Source of the DNA: Gammaproteobacteria bacterium UBA2679
GTDB taxonomy: Bacteria > Pseudomonadota > Gammaproteobacteria > Pseudomonadales > Oleiphilaceae
Length of the DNA: 64,000 bases
Assembly (NCBI GenBank): GCA_002354735.1
Contig: DEMD01000009.1
Coordinates: 286,705 to 350,704, forward strand
Direction of reading: 5' to 3'
The position numbers and the translations under genes were made by a program. Positions 39,554-49,527 of the stretch are shown one piece after another; the stretch's first letter is position 1, and every line of letters begins with the position of its first letter. The notes under the pieces are model-generated. The model did not search any database, had not been told where the DNA came from, and saw only the letters and a list, made by a program, of their open reading frames with translations.

Positions 39554-42500
39554 ATGCCGCTGCGTTCACCTGATCAGTCCACCTCGCGCCACAAGCGTAT
39601 CGCTTACAAGCTCGGCCTGGCCCGCTGTCTGCGTGGTATGGCATCCGTGTTCGAGCGTGCAGCAGAACACATCACTTCTGCGGATCAATCTGACGGGCTG
39701 CAAGCTGAGCGGAGGGAGCCGGATGAACGCTTCGAGTGGCTGGTTCAGGGCATCAGTGAGTACGCCATCATCTGGCTGGACGCCGAGGGACGAATAGCCA
39801 CCTGGAATGCCGGTGCCGAGCGCCTGAGCGGCTTTAGCCCCGAAGACATCCTGCAGCAGCCCTGGCGCAGGCTTTTCACCAAAACCGATATTGAGGCTGG
39901 TTTACCGGAGCAGCTGCTCGATCAGGCTGGCCGGGAGCACAGTGCGGTCTTCGAAGGCTGGCGCAAACGGATGGACGGCACGCAGTTCTGGGCCAGGACA
40001 AGCATCACCGCGCTCAGAGACGGCAGCGGCGTGCTTCTGGGTTTCGCGCAGGTCACCCAGGACTTTACAGCCTCCAAACATGCCGGTGATGAACACATTC
40101 TGCTGCGTTCAATCCTCAACACCGCCCTTGATCCCATCATCGTGATCGACGAGCGCGGAACGATAGAAACTTTCAATCCTGCCGCAGAACGCAGCTTCGG
40201 TTATACGCCAACCGAGATTATCGGTCAGAATATCAGTTCGCTCATGCCTGAATCCCATCGCGATCAGCACAATTGGTATCTCAAACAGTTTATCGAGACG
40301 GGCCGGACCCAGACCTCGGCTAAGGGCATAGAGGCTTCAGCACTGCGGAAGGACGGCACAGAGTTTCCAGCCGAATTCGGCATCAGTGAAATGACGGTAG
40401 AGGGCCGACGAAAGCTTACCGGCGTTGTTCGCGATATTTCGGAGCGAAAGCGCAACGAAGCGGCCATCGAAGCCCGTAATCAGGAGCTCGCCCAGGCCAT
40501 ACATCGACTGCAGGAGGAAAAGACGCTCTCCGAACGCATGATCAACAGTATTCCGAGTATCTTTTACTTCTACGACTCCAAGGGCCGCTTTCTCCGCTGG
40601 AATCGACCTTTCGAGGAGGTCACCGGCTACAGCGCAGACGAAGTCGCCCGCTCTCACCCGCTCGATTATTTTGTGCCTGAAGAACGGGCGCGTGTCACCG
40701 CAGCCATCCAGAAGGTTCAGGACACCGGTCATGCCACTGTGGAAGCCAGTTTCAGGACTAAAAGCGGTGAGCTGATACCCTACTGGTTTACCGGCGCCCG
40801 CATCATCATAGACGGAGAGCCGCATCTTGCCGGGATCGGCCTCAATGTCAGCGATCGTCTGAAAACCGAACAGGCGCTGCGTTTGCGTAATCGGGCCATC
40901 GAGGCCAGCCCTAACGGGATAGCGCTCATCAGTCTGGGCATCGAGCCAGGCAGTATCGGCTACGTCAATCCCGCGCTAAGGCAGATGCTGGGCCTCAATG
41001 ACGCTGAGGTCGTGGGCCAGAACTGGGCAGCGGTCCTGTTCACCAACGAAGAGCCGGAGCGGCTGAGCAGCCTGTACAGAATTCTGAATACGGGCGAGGA
41101 AGTGCACGTCACGCTGCGACTGATGCGCAGCGATGGTAGTGAGTTCTGGAGCGATCTCTACGCCGCACCAGTAGAGAATGACAAAGGTGAGTACTCCCAT
41201 CTCGTTGCCGTGGTTGTCGATATTACCGAGACCAAGCGCTATGAAGAGGCGCTGGAGAAACGCGCCAACTTCGATGAGCTCACCGGCCTGGCGAATCGGA
41301 ATCTGCTGATGGATCGTCTACAGGTGGCGATGGAGCACTCGCGCAGAAGCCGGCAGGCCGTTGCCTTGATGCTGATCGACCTGGATAATTTCAAGTACAT
41401 CAACGACACACTCGGCCACGGCGTTGGCGACCAGGTGCTGCAGCAGGCAGCGCTGCGACTGCAATCATGCCTGCGAGCTCAGGATACCGTGGCGCGCATT
41501 GGTGGCGACGAATTTGTCATCGTCGTGTCAGAAGCCGTGGACAAGGCTTTCGTAGCTGCCCTTATGGGCAGGATTCTCACGACCATTGCATTACCGATTC
41601 TGGCTGGCAACAGAGAACTGCAGCTGACCTGCAGCATCGGCGTCAGCCTGTTCCCGGAAAATGGTGAGGACCCAGATACGCTGTACAAGCATGCCGACAT
41701 TGCGATGTATCAGGCGAAAGCTCATGGCCGTAACAACTTCTGGTTTTTTACCGAAGATCTCAATCTGCGCCTTAACGAACGGGTCCAGCTGGAGCACAGC
41801 TTGCGCGAGGCAGTCACCCGCCAGCAGCTGGCCCTGCTCTATCAACCCCAGATAGACCTGCAGACAAACAGGATCGTTGGTGTGGAAGCGCTGCTACGCT
41901 GGCAGCACCCGGACCTGGGTCTGATAGAGCCTGATCGCTTCATTCCTATTGCCGAAGATACCGGTCTCATTATCGGTATAGGTGACTGGGTGCTCAAGCA
42001 GGCAACGCGACAGAATAAGCTATGGCAAAGCATGGGGCTTGCGCCCTTGACCATTGCCGTGAATCTGTCCGCAAGGCAGTTCGCTGAAGCGAATCTGGTT
42101 CCACAGGTAGCCACAGTGCTCAAAGCGGCCGGGCTCGAACCAAAGTATCTCTGTCTGGAAATCACTGAAAGTCATGTCATGCAGGATGCTGAACTGGCAG
42201 TGCATACCTTGCACCAACTCAAGGCGCTCGGGGTGATGCTGTCGATCGACGATTTCGGCACCGGCTACTCGAGCCTGAGTTACCTGAAGAAGTTCCCTGT
42301 CGACGAACTCAAGATCGATCGGTCGTTCGTCCGCGACCTGCATGTCGATGCGGATGACGCCGTGATCTCGCAGGCCATCATCTCGCTCGGCCACAGCCTA
42401 AATATAAGGGTGATTGCAGAGGGCGTCGAACACGCTGAACAGCTGACCTTCCTGAAAAGCCAGGGTTGTGACCACGGACAGGGTTTTTTCCTGGGACGGC

Positions 42501-42574
42501 CCATGTCGGCAGAAGCCTTCGAAGTGCTTCTGCGTGAGGCCGCTTCAGATCAGTCCAGCGACTCACGCCAGTAG
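39554..42574 (+). CDS. PAS4-GGDEF-EAL cyclic-di-GMP synthase/phosphodiesterase
   Basis: 1006 residues without an evident transmembrane helix. There are four PAS domains (~58-175, 180-300, 325-430, 445-565), then GGDEF (~570-730) with an intact RIGGDEF (~650) and EAL (~745-995) with intact EALLRW (~778), EITES and IDDFGTGYSS. Both catalytic sites look competent, so it could make or degrade c-di-GMP depending on PAS input. PAS2 resembles the FixL heme PAS, including a histidine (DQHNWYLKQF, ~239) at the place of FixL's heme ligand. Heme or redox sensing is therefore possible but unproven. The gene converges on, and overlaps by 25 bp, the tail of mshQ. That locus's motor ATPase MshE carries c-di-GMP-binding repeats. 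Confidence 0.95.
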   Translation: MPLRSPDQSTSRHKRIAYKLGLARCLRGMASVFERAAEHITSADQSDGLQAERREPDERFEWLVQGISEYAIIWLDAEGRIATWNAGAERLSGFSPEDILQQPWRRLFTKTDIEAGLPEQLLDQAGREHSAVFEGWRKRMDGTQFWARTSITALRDGSGVLLGFAQVTQDFTASKHAGDEHILLRSILNTALDPIIVIDERGTIETFNPAAERSFGYTPTEIIGQNISSLMPESHRDQHNWYLKQFIETGRTQTSAKGIEASALRKDGTEFPAEFGISEMTVEGRRKLTGVVRDISERKRNEAAIEARNQELAQAIHRLQEEKTLSERMINSIPSIFYFYDSKGRFLRWNRPFEEVTGYSADEVARSHPLDYFVPEERARVTAAIQKVQDTGHATVEASFRTKSGELIPYWFTGARIIIDGEPHLAGIGLNVSDRLKTEQALRLRNRAIEASPNGIALISLGIEPGSIGYVNPALRQMLGLNDAEVVGQNWAAVLFTNEEPERLSSLYRILNTGEEVHVTLRLMRSDGSEFWSDLYAAPVENDKGEYSHLVAVVVDITETKRYEEALEKRANFDELTGLANRNLLMDRLQVAMEHSRRSRQAVALMLIDLDNFKYINDTLGHGVGDQVLQQAALRLQSCLRAQDTVARIGGDEFVIVVSEAVDKAFVAALMGRILTTIALPILAGNRELQLTCSIGVSLFPENGEDPDTLYKHADIAMYQAKAHGRNNFWFFTEDLNLRLNERVQLEHSLREAVTRQQLALLYQPQIDLQTNRIVGVEALLRWQHPDLGLIEPDRFIPIAEDTGLIIGIGDWVLKQATRQNKLWQSMGLAPLTIAVNLSARQFAEANLVPQVATVLKAAGLEPKYLCLEITESHVMQDAELAVHTLHQLKALGVMLSIDDFGTGYSSLSYLKKFPVDELKIDRSFVRDLHVDADDAVISQAIISLGHSLNIRVIAEGVEHAEQLTFLKSQGCDHGQGFFLGRPMSAEAFEVLLREAASDQSSDSRQ

Positions 42575-45500
42575 ATGATCCGGTCGTGCCCGCGGAACTG
42601 ACCGAAGGTCGCAATCGCGGATGGATCATCGGCAGTACCATTGCCATCCCAATCGAATTTCAGCCAATCAGGTACGCTATGGGTCAAACGGACAGAGCCG
42701 GTCTTGCTGTCTTTCGGCTGGGTCAGTAACAGAGGCGCCGCATCGAAGTAGCGACCGGCCTGGAGAGTACGCTGAGCAGGTGCTGAGGCAGCTATCCTGA
42801 CCTCGGTATCACCTGCCCCAAGCGCCCCTGTATAACTGTCGAGCGTTGTAGCAGCCGTATTATATGTGGAGCAGTTGTCATCCTCGTTCACCGCCCAGAC
42901 AGAGCCGGTCCAGTATTCCGAGCGCACTGGCATTATCAGGTCAGTCACTTCAGGGCCGAAGGCATTTTCGAGGGCCATCCTGCCATAGACGATTTTCACA
43001 GGCAGTGACGTCGTGTCTAGCGACATCTGGTACGACTGGCAGCCTCCGGTGGCAGTGGCGCGATAGCAGGCGCCGTCTGCGTCGGTCAGTTCAGTAGAGG
43101 GGAAGCTCAGATTGAAGGCCGCCGTGAAAGGTGCATCACCTGCGGTCGGCCGCGGTGTCGCACGAAGGTAGTTCACCTCATCGTTCAGAAGTGTAATCGT
43201 GGCCTGGCCATTGTACTCGGGCGCTGTGAGTCGTTCGAATGAGCGACTGGTCAGATCCGGGGTCAGAATGCTGGCGGTTGCCGCCGTGTTCAGGTAGTCG
43301 GGTATTGGATTACCCAGTTTGAAGAAGGCGCCGTCATAGTTCTGAGTCAGCGTACCCTGCTGATTGAAGCCTCTGATAGTCAGGGCTGGAGGAACGCTGT
43401 ATTTCGCAGGCTGTGACTGAAAGCCGACTGTGCATGAGGATGTCGTCTGCAGCATCGGGGTAGAGCCCTCCACCGACAGGAAGGCCGGGTAAATCCGTCC
43501 GACGATGGTCTGAACCGCGGTGTAGTTCACGCCAAAATACGCTTGTGGCGAGGCGTCCAGTCCGAAGACACCTACTTCACTCAAGGCCTGATCTGGCGTG
43601 ACGATCTGACCATTGTGAACGCTGGTCAGGCTTACACTGGCTCTACGCAAGGTACCCGGCGATCCTCCCGAGGGCGCCTTCAGGGTATGAGTGAGACCGA
43701 CATTGCCGCGGTATTGCCTGGCAACAGGACCAAGCGTCCCCGATGTGCCTGCGCATCGGGCACTGATGGTATGACTGAAATTCGAGCCAGCTGCAGTGAA
43801 GCGGCTACAGGTGTGGTCTTCTGTACTGCAGTCATGATTCGGCGGCAGCGTGAGAGCGAATGATTCAGGTGAGATTATCATGGCGCCAGTCGAGGCGAGC
43901 AGCGCTTTGACTTCGGGGGTCGATCCGTCATACGGCGCTGTATCGTGCCTGAAATTGAGAGACAACAGCTGACCGACGTCGAGATAGCCCAGAGAGGCTG
44001 TAGCCTGGCCCGCCGTAAATTTCAGCGTTAGATTGTTTGCAGTCGGTGTAGCGCCTGCAGATATTGCTGTGCCATTGATCGATAGCGGAGAACTTGTCAC
44101 ATCCGCCTGCGGCGGAGACTCTCCCGGATCGAGGTTCATTGTAAACCAGCTCTTGAATGGTTTGTCGCCATCGAAGCCCTTGATAACTGCGCAGTTCCCC
44201 GAGCCGTCGTTGGTCTGCCCGATCGCGGTGAGCTGCAGATCGATAGTGCGACCACAGCTGAACGACTGCGCACCACTGACAGCAAGTCCGGCCGTGCGCA
44301 CATCCGTAGCGGCTGCGGCCGTAGCGCTGATGCCAGCGACGGCATCGCGTGCAGTCAGACGCAGGTCCGGCGTTTCGTCGCGATGGTAGACGAATATCTC
44401 CCGCTGACCGCCTTCGGTACCGTCAAAGGCCAGTGAAGTGATTGGTGCGCCACCGGTCGCGGCTGCGAACAGAACGCTGGCGGCACCGGCGCTGGTACTG
44501 AAGTCGACCGTGCCCACATAATCGGTGAAGGGCGTGCCATCGTCGCAGCGCGCCACGACCTGCACCGGCATGCGGGTGCCTGGACAGGCCAGGCCGAACG
44601 CGGGTTGGAGCAGATCGAAGCTGCCCAGCGAGCAGATATCGCAATCTCGGCTGGCCTTGTTGAGGAAATCGATCTCGAACGTCTCGAGCACCCGGTCGTA
44701 GAGCATGATCTCGTCCAGCACACCGTGGGCGGAGCTGCCTGGGGCGGCGTAGAGAGAACTGTTGTCGCCGAAGTGAAGGGTGCCGAGGTCTGCAGGTATA
44801 GCGCCATTGGTATTGTCGGTGCCCGAAGCCACCAGGCGTCCGTTGGCGTAGATCGCTGACCTGTCGGCCGGATAGTCCCAGGTAACGACGATATGCACCC
44901 ATTGGCCGGCGGTGAAGCCCAGCGCCGCACTCCTCACATTGAAATCACGGTCTTGCGAGTCTTCGTAACTGAACAGCAGTGATCCGCCAGCTTCCTTCGC
45001 CAGATAGAAATATTTGTCCTGATCCGTGTTGACCCGTCGCTGCGTGGCATCGAACAGCGTTCGACTGCGACCATCGTTCCAGTTGCCAGCAGCTTGCCAC
45101 CAGAACGAAATGGACCCGGCAGCGCCCAGCACGGTATCGATGTCCACTCGCGTATCTATCGCGTCGATGACTGCGCTTGAGGTATTGGCGGGGATAGTGG
45201 CGCCACGGCAGATATAGCCGTTGACTGCTGAACTTGCCGCGCCGACGGATATACCCGCTCGCCCTTGGGATGAATAGTCCTCGATGACAACACCAGCTCC
45301 GCTCCAGCTCGCCTGCTCGAAGGCGAGATGGCTGAGCGGCTGCGTATCGAACTCATCCAGCAGAAAGGCGATAAGATTCAAGCCGAACCGACCCTTGTCG
45401 TTAGGCGGCGCGTAGTTGGCACCACCAAAATTTCCAGTAATGAAATCGACGTCTGTCGCGATGATCAGCTTGCCAGCGCCAGGGGCGAAGTCGCCTTCAT

Positions 45501-46596
45501 CCCAACAGGCGACGGTAACCCGGCCATCTCGATCTCGCCCGCAAACCGTGCCGCCAGCTGACAGGACGGCTGACTCATCCAGGTATCCGAACTGGCCGAT
45601 CTGCCCCAGTGCGTTCACAGTACCAAATGGGCCTTCCGGACTCTGTAAGGGACCACTAACCGTAGTCGGCCCCGTGGACGTGCCGATGGTGGCGAATCCA
45701 AGCTGCTCACCAACCGCATCATGCGCGAAATCATCCTGCAGGAGCACGAGATCGCCGCCCCCAAGATGCCAGCTCTGCAGCGTGTTTCGATAGGCACTGG
45801 AATCGCCATCCGCCCACCAGGAGGCGACGAAGGCATCGATTTCGAGCAGCGAGCTCGCAGTAATACTTGTAAGGTCGATGGTATCGACCGCCGTCAAATC
45901 CACACCACCGGGACCGAAATTGGCAGGATTCTCCGCTGCGCTTCGAAATGCAGTGAGTTCAGAGCCATCCCAGGCCCAGTTGCCATTATTGGGCGAAAAG
46001 CGCCGGCTGTTGCCACCGATGATATAGGTGGCGGCTGTTGAGACTGGTGCAGTCTGCAAGGTGACCCGGACATCATCGATATGCCAGTAGTCATAGCCGC
46101 GACCACTGCCAGTACTGAGGGTAAACCTCAGCTGGAGATTACTGGTAGCCGCCGAAGCCGGTAGCGCGTAACTGCGGTCAAAAACCTCCCCGGCAGGACC
46201 GCCCCCGAAAAACTGCTCCAGTTCAACCCAGCTGTTGGAAGCGTCCAGATACTGCAGCGTGAGATTTTCACCACTCTCCGGATAATTACTCCCCGAGCCG
46301 TTGAAGCCGCGCCGAACCCACACGGCCACATCGACACTCTGTACGGTTTCAGCTGAGCTAGCATTGATGCGTGGAGACGTTGCATCGACCCTGCTCTCGC
46401 CAATCCACAGTGACCGCGACGGTGAATTGAAGATATTTGTTCCAATTGCGACCTCACCCGAGCCACCCGAACGCCGCCAATCCAACCCGGACTCGAAGTT
46501 GTCGCTGAAAACGACGATTGGCGCTGCCCAGCTCGATGCTGACGCTAATGCCAGCAGTGAAAGTAGCAGGGCCCTGAAGAGGAATGCGATGTTCAT
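42550..46596 (-). CDS. mshQ: MSHA biogenesis protein MshQ (LamG, DUF6701)
   Basis: 1348 residues from an ATG overlapping the mshP stop (TGATG). It has a signal peptide ending ASSWA-AP, a galactose-binding/MAM-like N-terminal region (FSDNFESG...), a middle laminin-G/concanavalin-like domain (SISFWWQAAG... GQWVHIVVTWDYP... LDEIMLYDRVL) and a large C-terminal DUF6701 region. This is the layout of MshQ, the last gene of msh loci. It is probably the pilus-tip or cell-surface component. The fold and the place in the operon support the call; the function of MshQ is poorly known. Confidence 0.88.
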   Translation of the reverse strand: MNIAFLFRALLLSLLALASASSWAAPIVVFSDNFESGLDWRRSGGSGEVAIGTNIFNSPSRSLWIGESRVDATSPRINASSAETVQSVDVAVWVRRGFNGSGSNYPESGENLTLQYLDASNSWVELEQFFGGGPAGEVFDRSYALPASAATSNLQLRFTLSTGSGRGYDYWHIDDVRVTLQTAPVSTAATYIIGGNSRRFSPNNGNWAWDGSELTAFRSAAENPANFGPGGVDLTAVDTIDLTSITASSLLEIDAFVASWWADGDSSAYRNTLQSWHLGGGDLVLLQDDFAHDAVGEQLGFATIGTSTGPTTVSGPLQSPEGPFGTVNALGQIGQFGYLDESAVLSAGGTVCGRDRDGRVTVACWDEGDFAPGAGKLIIATDVDFITGNFGGANYAPPNDKGRFGLNLIAFLLDEFDTQPLSHLAFEQASWSGAGVVIEDYSSQGRAGISVGAASSAVNGYICRGATIPANTSSAVIDAIDTRVDIDTVLGAAGSISFWWQAAGNWNDGRSRTLFDATQRRVNTDQDKYFYLAKEAGGSLLFSYEDSQDRDFNVRSAALGFTAGQWVHIVVTWDYPADRSAIYANGRLVASGTDNTNGAIPADLGTLHFGDNSSLYAAPGSSAHGVLDEIMLYDRVLETFEIDFLNKASRDCDICSLGSFDLLQPAFGLACPGTRMPVQVVARCDDGTPFTDYVGTVDFSTSAGAASVLFAAATGGAPITSLAFDGTEGGQREIFVYHRDETPDLRLTARDAVAGISATAAAATDVRTAGLAVSGAQSFSCGRTIDLQLTAIGQTNDGSGNCAVIKGFDGDKPFKSWFTMNLDPGESPPQADVTSSPLSINGTAISAGATPTANNLTLKFTAGQATASLGYLDVGQLLSLNFRHDTAPYDGSTPEVKALLASTGAMIISPESFALTLPPNHDCSTEDHTCSRFTAAGSNFSHTISARCAGTSGTLGPVARQYRGNVGLTHTLKAPSGGSPGTLRRASVSLTSVHNGQIVTPDQALSEVGVFGLDASPQAYFGVNYTAVQTIVGRIYPAFLSVEGSTPMLQTTSSCTVGFQSQPAKYSVPPALTIRGFNQQGTLTQNYDGAFFKLGNPIPDYLNTAATASILTPDLTSRSFERLTAPEYNGQATITLLNDEVNYLRATPRPTAGDAPFTAAFNLSFPSTELTDADGACYRATATGGCQSYQMSLDTTSLPVKIVYGRMALENAFGPEVTDLIMPVRSEYWTGSVWAVNEDDNCSTYNTAATTLDSYTGALGAGDTEVRIAASAPAQRTLQAGRYFDAAPLLLTQPKDSKTGSVRLTHSVPDWLKFDWDGNGTADDPSAIATFGQFRGHDRIIYWRESLD

Positions 46597-47006
46597 CAAT
46601 GCGCCCCTATCACAACGGTTCGTTCTGCGCCGTCAGCTGCAGCACCACAGCGACCCGTGCTGGTCACCGTAAAATAAAGGGTGCCATCGACCAGATTCTC
46701 GTCGCACTTCAGCTCGGCCGAACAGCCGGCCAGGCCAGGCTCGCTGAAGGTATGCGTGGCTGCGACGGCAGTGCAGACGGTCTTGCCATTGGGCGGTGGA
46801 AACAACTGGTGCATGGCAATCTCTGCGCCGCTCTCGGCAGCATAGAATGCACGTGTCGACTGCAGGCTAATCGAGAATCCCTCGGCCGTACTTTCTTCCA
46901 GCTGAGTCAGCGATAGCAGCAGGAAGCTGAGCACCACGATGACGAAGAGGGCCATAGGCAAACCGAAACCACGATCGCGATGCGCGTTGAATTGAGTGCT
47001 GTTCAT
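46596..47006 (-). CDS. mshP: MSHA minor pilin-like protein MshP
   Basis: 136 residues. A short basic leader ends RGFGLPMALFVIVVLSFLLLSL, a pilin-like hydrophobic helix with a degenerate prepilin site. FYAAESGAEIAM follows, typical of PilX/MshP-class minor pilins, with cysteines in the C-terminal half. It overlaps mshO by ATGA and mshQ by one base. It probably helps prime pilus assembly together with MshC, MshD and MshO. Confidence 0.85.
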   Translation of the reverse strand: MNSTQFNAHRDRGFGLPMALFVIVVLSFLLLSLTQLEESTAEGFSISLQSTRAFYAAESGAEIAMHQLFPPPNGKTVCTAVAATHTFSEPGLAGCSAELKCDENLVDGTLYFTVTSTGRCGAAADGAERTVVIGAH

Positions 47007-47794
47007 GGCAGATTCCGGATAGCCGCCTCCTGTTCTACCACCAACTGCTCACTGCCTTGCTCTAGCCGGAAGCGGAAGTTGACTACCGCATTTCGCACCA
47101 GTGACATAGGTGAAAAATCGAACTGCACGCTTCCCGCCTGTACCTGATTGATCAACATCGCCATGTCTGCGCCCGATGGCGGCAAAGAGCCTGAGCCCGG
47201 GTTGAAGCCATAATTGCTGTACCGAATGATCTTGCCGCCGGCCTGGCAATAAGCGGCTGGCGCGCCGACAATGTAGAAGCGCCTGGCCGGTGAGTGCAGT
47301 GGAAATTGATGGGCCGACGACAGGCTGACCGTCACAGCGCCGGTCCCTGTCGGCATGCTTGCCGTGGCTGCGGTAAGTGAGCCAGATGCTGATGGTGAAT
47401 AGAGCGGCGCGGTACTGATTGGATAGACAGCCACCCTACCCGAAATTGCAGAGTCACGCTGAGCGGAAATAGCCTGGAACGACGACCCGGCAGCTTCGAC
47501 GGGCAAATCGATATAGGTACTGGCTGCGAAGATTGGAATGAACTCTACGCACGACTTGTCGACACTTGTTCGAATCGAATTCGGCAGGGCTTCGCGAAGT
47601 TCACGCGTAATCTTTTCCGCCGCGACGAGGCCGGCGGTAGCCATCCGCTGGCGCTCTCCTGTGGCGATATAGCCGCCGACGCTGCGAGTGATGAAGCTGG
47701 TGATGCCTACACCCAGGGCACCGAGTATCACGATGACCATGATGAGCTCGATGAGACTGAAGCCCCGCTCTTTCGTCCTGACGCACGGAGGCAT
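47003..47794 (-). CDS. mshO: MSHA minor pilin MshO
   Basis: 263 residues. The type IV prepilin signal is clear: a basic leader, G/FSLIELIMVIVILG with Glu at mature position 5. A PilW-like body follows (GERQRMATAGLVAAEKITRELREALPNSIR). Minor pilins of this kind form the priming tip complex. Start codons overlap mshD (TAATG) and mshP (ATGA), so translation is coupled. Confidence 0.87.
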   Translation of the reverse strand: MPPCVRTKERGFSLIELIMVIVILGALGVGITSFITRSVGGYIATGERQRMATAGLVAAEKITRELREALPNSIRTSVDKSCVEFIPIFAASTYIDLPVEAAGSSFQAISAQRDSAISGRVAVYPISTAPLYSPSASGSLTAATASMPTGTGAVTVSLSSAHQFPLHSPARRFYIVGAPAAYCQAGGKIIRYSNYGFNPGSGSLPPSGADMAMLINQVQAGSVQFDFSPMSLVRNAVVNFRFRLEQGSEQLVVEQEAAIRNLP

Positions 47795-48312
47795 TAGAAG
47801 TTACTCCGATAGCGCGCAAAGGCCATGGCTGATCCGACAGGTGGGGTGACAGTCACGGTAATCAGTTTGAGGTTAGTAGCGGCCAATCCGAAGTCAGTGG
47901 TGCACTCCACTTTAACGCGCACGCTGTAGCCTTCATAGGCCGCAAACTGGTTGCTGGTCTGAGACTGTGGGGGACTGTCCACGAGGCCATTGTAGTCACC
48001 CACGTCGTCAAAGCTTGCGCGATCTTCGCCAGCTTCGGCGCTGGTATCGCAGGGATAAGTCGCGGACGGCATGCCACCCGATGGCGTACTCTCGTCAAAA
48101 CGCTTTGGCGCTATCTCGTCCAGGTAAGCCTGTGCCAGCTGCAACGCTCGATCCTGTACGACGATATTACTACTGCGGCCAATGGTGGCTGACATCGCGC
48201 CCACGATTGCGGCGACAGCGATCCCCATTACGATGATGGTGATGACCAACTCGACGAGTGTGACGCCCTGTTGGCGAGTAAAGGCGGGGTTATTGATCAC
48301 AGGTTCCCTCAT
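47794..48312 (-). CDS. mshD: MSHA minor pilin MshD
   Basis: 172 residues from the ATG at 48312, which lies inside the 3' end of mshC (23-nt overlap). A longer TTG-initiated frame would give an unusually long leader. The prepilin motif is QQG/VTLVELVITIIVMGIAVAAIVG with Glu5, followed by a PilV-like segment (ALQLAQAYLDEIAPKRFDE). It is a minor pilin placed as in other msh operons. Confidence 0.85.
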   Translation of the reverse strand: MREPVINNPAFTRQQGVTLVELVITIIVMGIAVAAIVGAMSATIGRSSNIVVQDRALQLAQAYLDEIAPKRFDESTPSGGMPSATYPCDTSAEAGEDRASFDDVGDYNGLVDSPPQSQTSNQFAAYEGYSVRVKVECTTDFGLAATNLKLITVTVTPPVGSAMAFARYRSNF

Positions 48313-48784
48313 GGGCAAAGCCGAGGGCGCTGAGACAGACACTGCGAGTTTGTGCACCAATCACACAGATGAGTGTGGGTCGACGAAGTCCGTTTGGCGA
48401 AATGAGATTACCGGCGCCGTCGAACTGCACTGTAAAGTCACCGGTGCTGCCTCCAACACAGGCTGAGGTACTGCTGTCCTTCCAGGTGATTTGCACGCCT
48501 TCCTGCGGGAGCCGGCGAACTGCTTTGTAGTCGCCGTTGGTAACCGTCATGACGTACTGGTCATCGACACCTGAAACGGAAAACTGTGTACTGCTGCTGC
48601 CGTGGCGCCCGAGGGCGACCTGTTGAGCGAGACGGGCTTGCGAGATGATCTGATCGGAGAGCGCGAGCGTCGCATAACTGCTGGTATTGCTGAAAAGCCC
48701 CACCCCCAAAACGGCAAGAGCCGATACCAGTAACAGGACCAGTACCAGCTCTACCAATGTGAAGCCGCTCGAATAACGCTTCAC
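48290..48784 (-). CDS. mshC: MSHA minor pilin MshC
   Basis: 164 residues with a short leader MKRYSSG/FTLVELVLVLLLVSALAVLG (GspH/FimT-like) and a C-terminal cysteine-containing domain. The start is GTG and no strong ribosome-binding site is visible. An ATG slightly upstream is out of frame and closes at once. The gene follows mshA by 66 nt. Confidence 0.83.
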   Translation of the reverse strand: MKRYSSGFTLVELVLVLLLVSALAVLGVGLFSNTSSYATLALSDQIISQARLAQQVALGRHGSSSTQFSVSGVDDQYVMTVTNGDYKAVRRLPQEGVQITWKDSSTSACVGGSTGDFTVQFDGAGNLISPNGLRRPTLICVIGAQTRSVCLSALGFAHEGTCDQ

Positions 48785-48850
48785 TGCAGGGCGACCATGT
48801 TCATCCGGATCAGTCAGGGGCTCCGGATCTCAAAATCGCTTCCTTGAAGA

Positions 48851-49327
48851 TTACTGGCATTTGCCATCTACCTTGGCCTTGGTTACCAAGAGGGTCGCTG
48901 GGGTTGTAGCCGTTGCAACGGTATAGGTGGCCTCACAACTATCAACAGTGAGCTTGCCGTCGGCTGCGGTATAGGTAATGCCGTCGAAGTTAACGGCGGC
49001 AGCCAGGCCCGCACGTGATGGATAGCCGTAGACCATCTCCACGGGCACACCTTCAAGCGTCACGGAGCTTGTTGCATCGTTGGCTTCTCCCTCTACCAGG
49101 GACTGGGCACGTGTAATAGACATCGCCGACTTGCCAGCACCAACAGCACCGTCAAATACGGCAGCGCTAGCATTACCCGAGAGATCAGCAAACTTCGGCA
49201 GCGCGAACGCAGCCAGAATACCGAGGATCACGATGACCATGACCAGTTCGATAAGTGTGAAACCGCTTTGTGCACCCTTCGATCGGGACATGGCAGGGGC
49301 AGATGTGTTCATGGGTACAGACTTCAT
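48851..49327 (-). CDS. mshA: Major MSHA pilin MshA
   Basis: 158 residues. The ATG at 49327 has a GAGGA ribosome-binding site 6 nt upstream, the best in the locus. The leader ends QSG, then FTLIELVMVIVILGILAAFALPKFADL, the classic type IVa pilin N-terminus with Glu5. The C-terminal domain has two cysteines (DSCEATY, DGKCQ) that can form the pilin disulphide loop. Vibrio-type loci carry mshB and mshA; here a single large pilin gene is present, so the MshA/MshB choice rests on being the only major-pilin candidate. Confidence 0.87.
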   Translation of the reverse strand: MKSVPMNTSAPAMSRSKGAQSGFTLIELVMVIVILGILAAFALPKFADLSGNASAAVFDGAVGAGKSAMSITRAQSLVEGEANDATSSVTLEGVPVEMVYGYPSRAGLAAAVNFDGITYTAADGKLTVDSCEATYTVATATTPATLLVTKAKVDGKCQ

Positions 49328-49377
49328 GGCAATTCCTCAACAGTTCAAACTGGACCAAATCAATGATCGTTATCAGG

Positions 49378-49383
49378 AGTATA
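49378..49383 (-). promoter_or_regulatory. Possible -10 element for mshA
   Basis: The minus-strand hexamer TATACT lies 50 nt upstream of the mshA start in the 200-bp gap between mshF and mshA, the largest gap inside the msh locus. No good -35 is seen at 16-18 bp. A separate pilin promoter here would be expected biologically. Confidence 0.25.
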
Positions 49384-49527
49384 GACGCTGAATCTGTGAG
49401 TGTTTGTAGCAATTGGCAACAGCGGAAGGGCGCTATGTATCTGTTTGCTAACCCCACCTCACTTGGATTGGCAGACCATGTTTCGCTTACCTTCGATTAC
49501 CCCGTAGTTACACCCAGACTGGACTGC

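Noticed and set aside
49471..49490. A sigma-54-like match (TGGCA...TTTCGC) between mshA and mshF
   Set aside because: The spacing between GG and GC is 13 and it points away from mshA.
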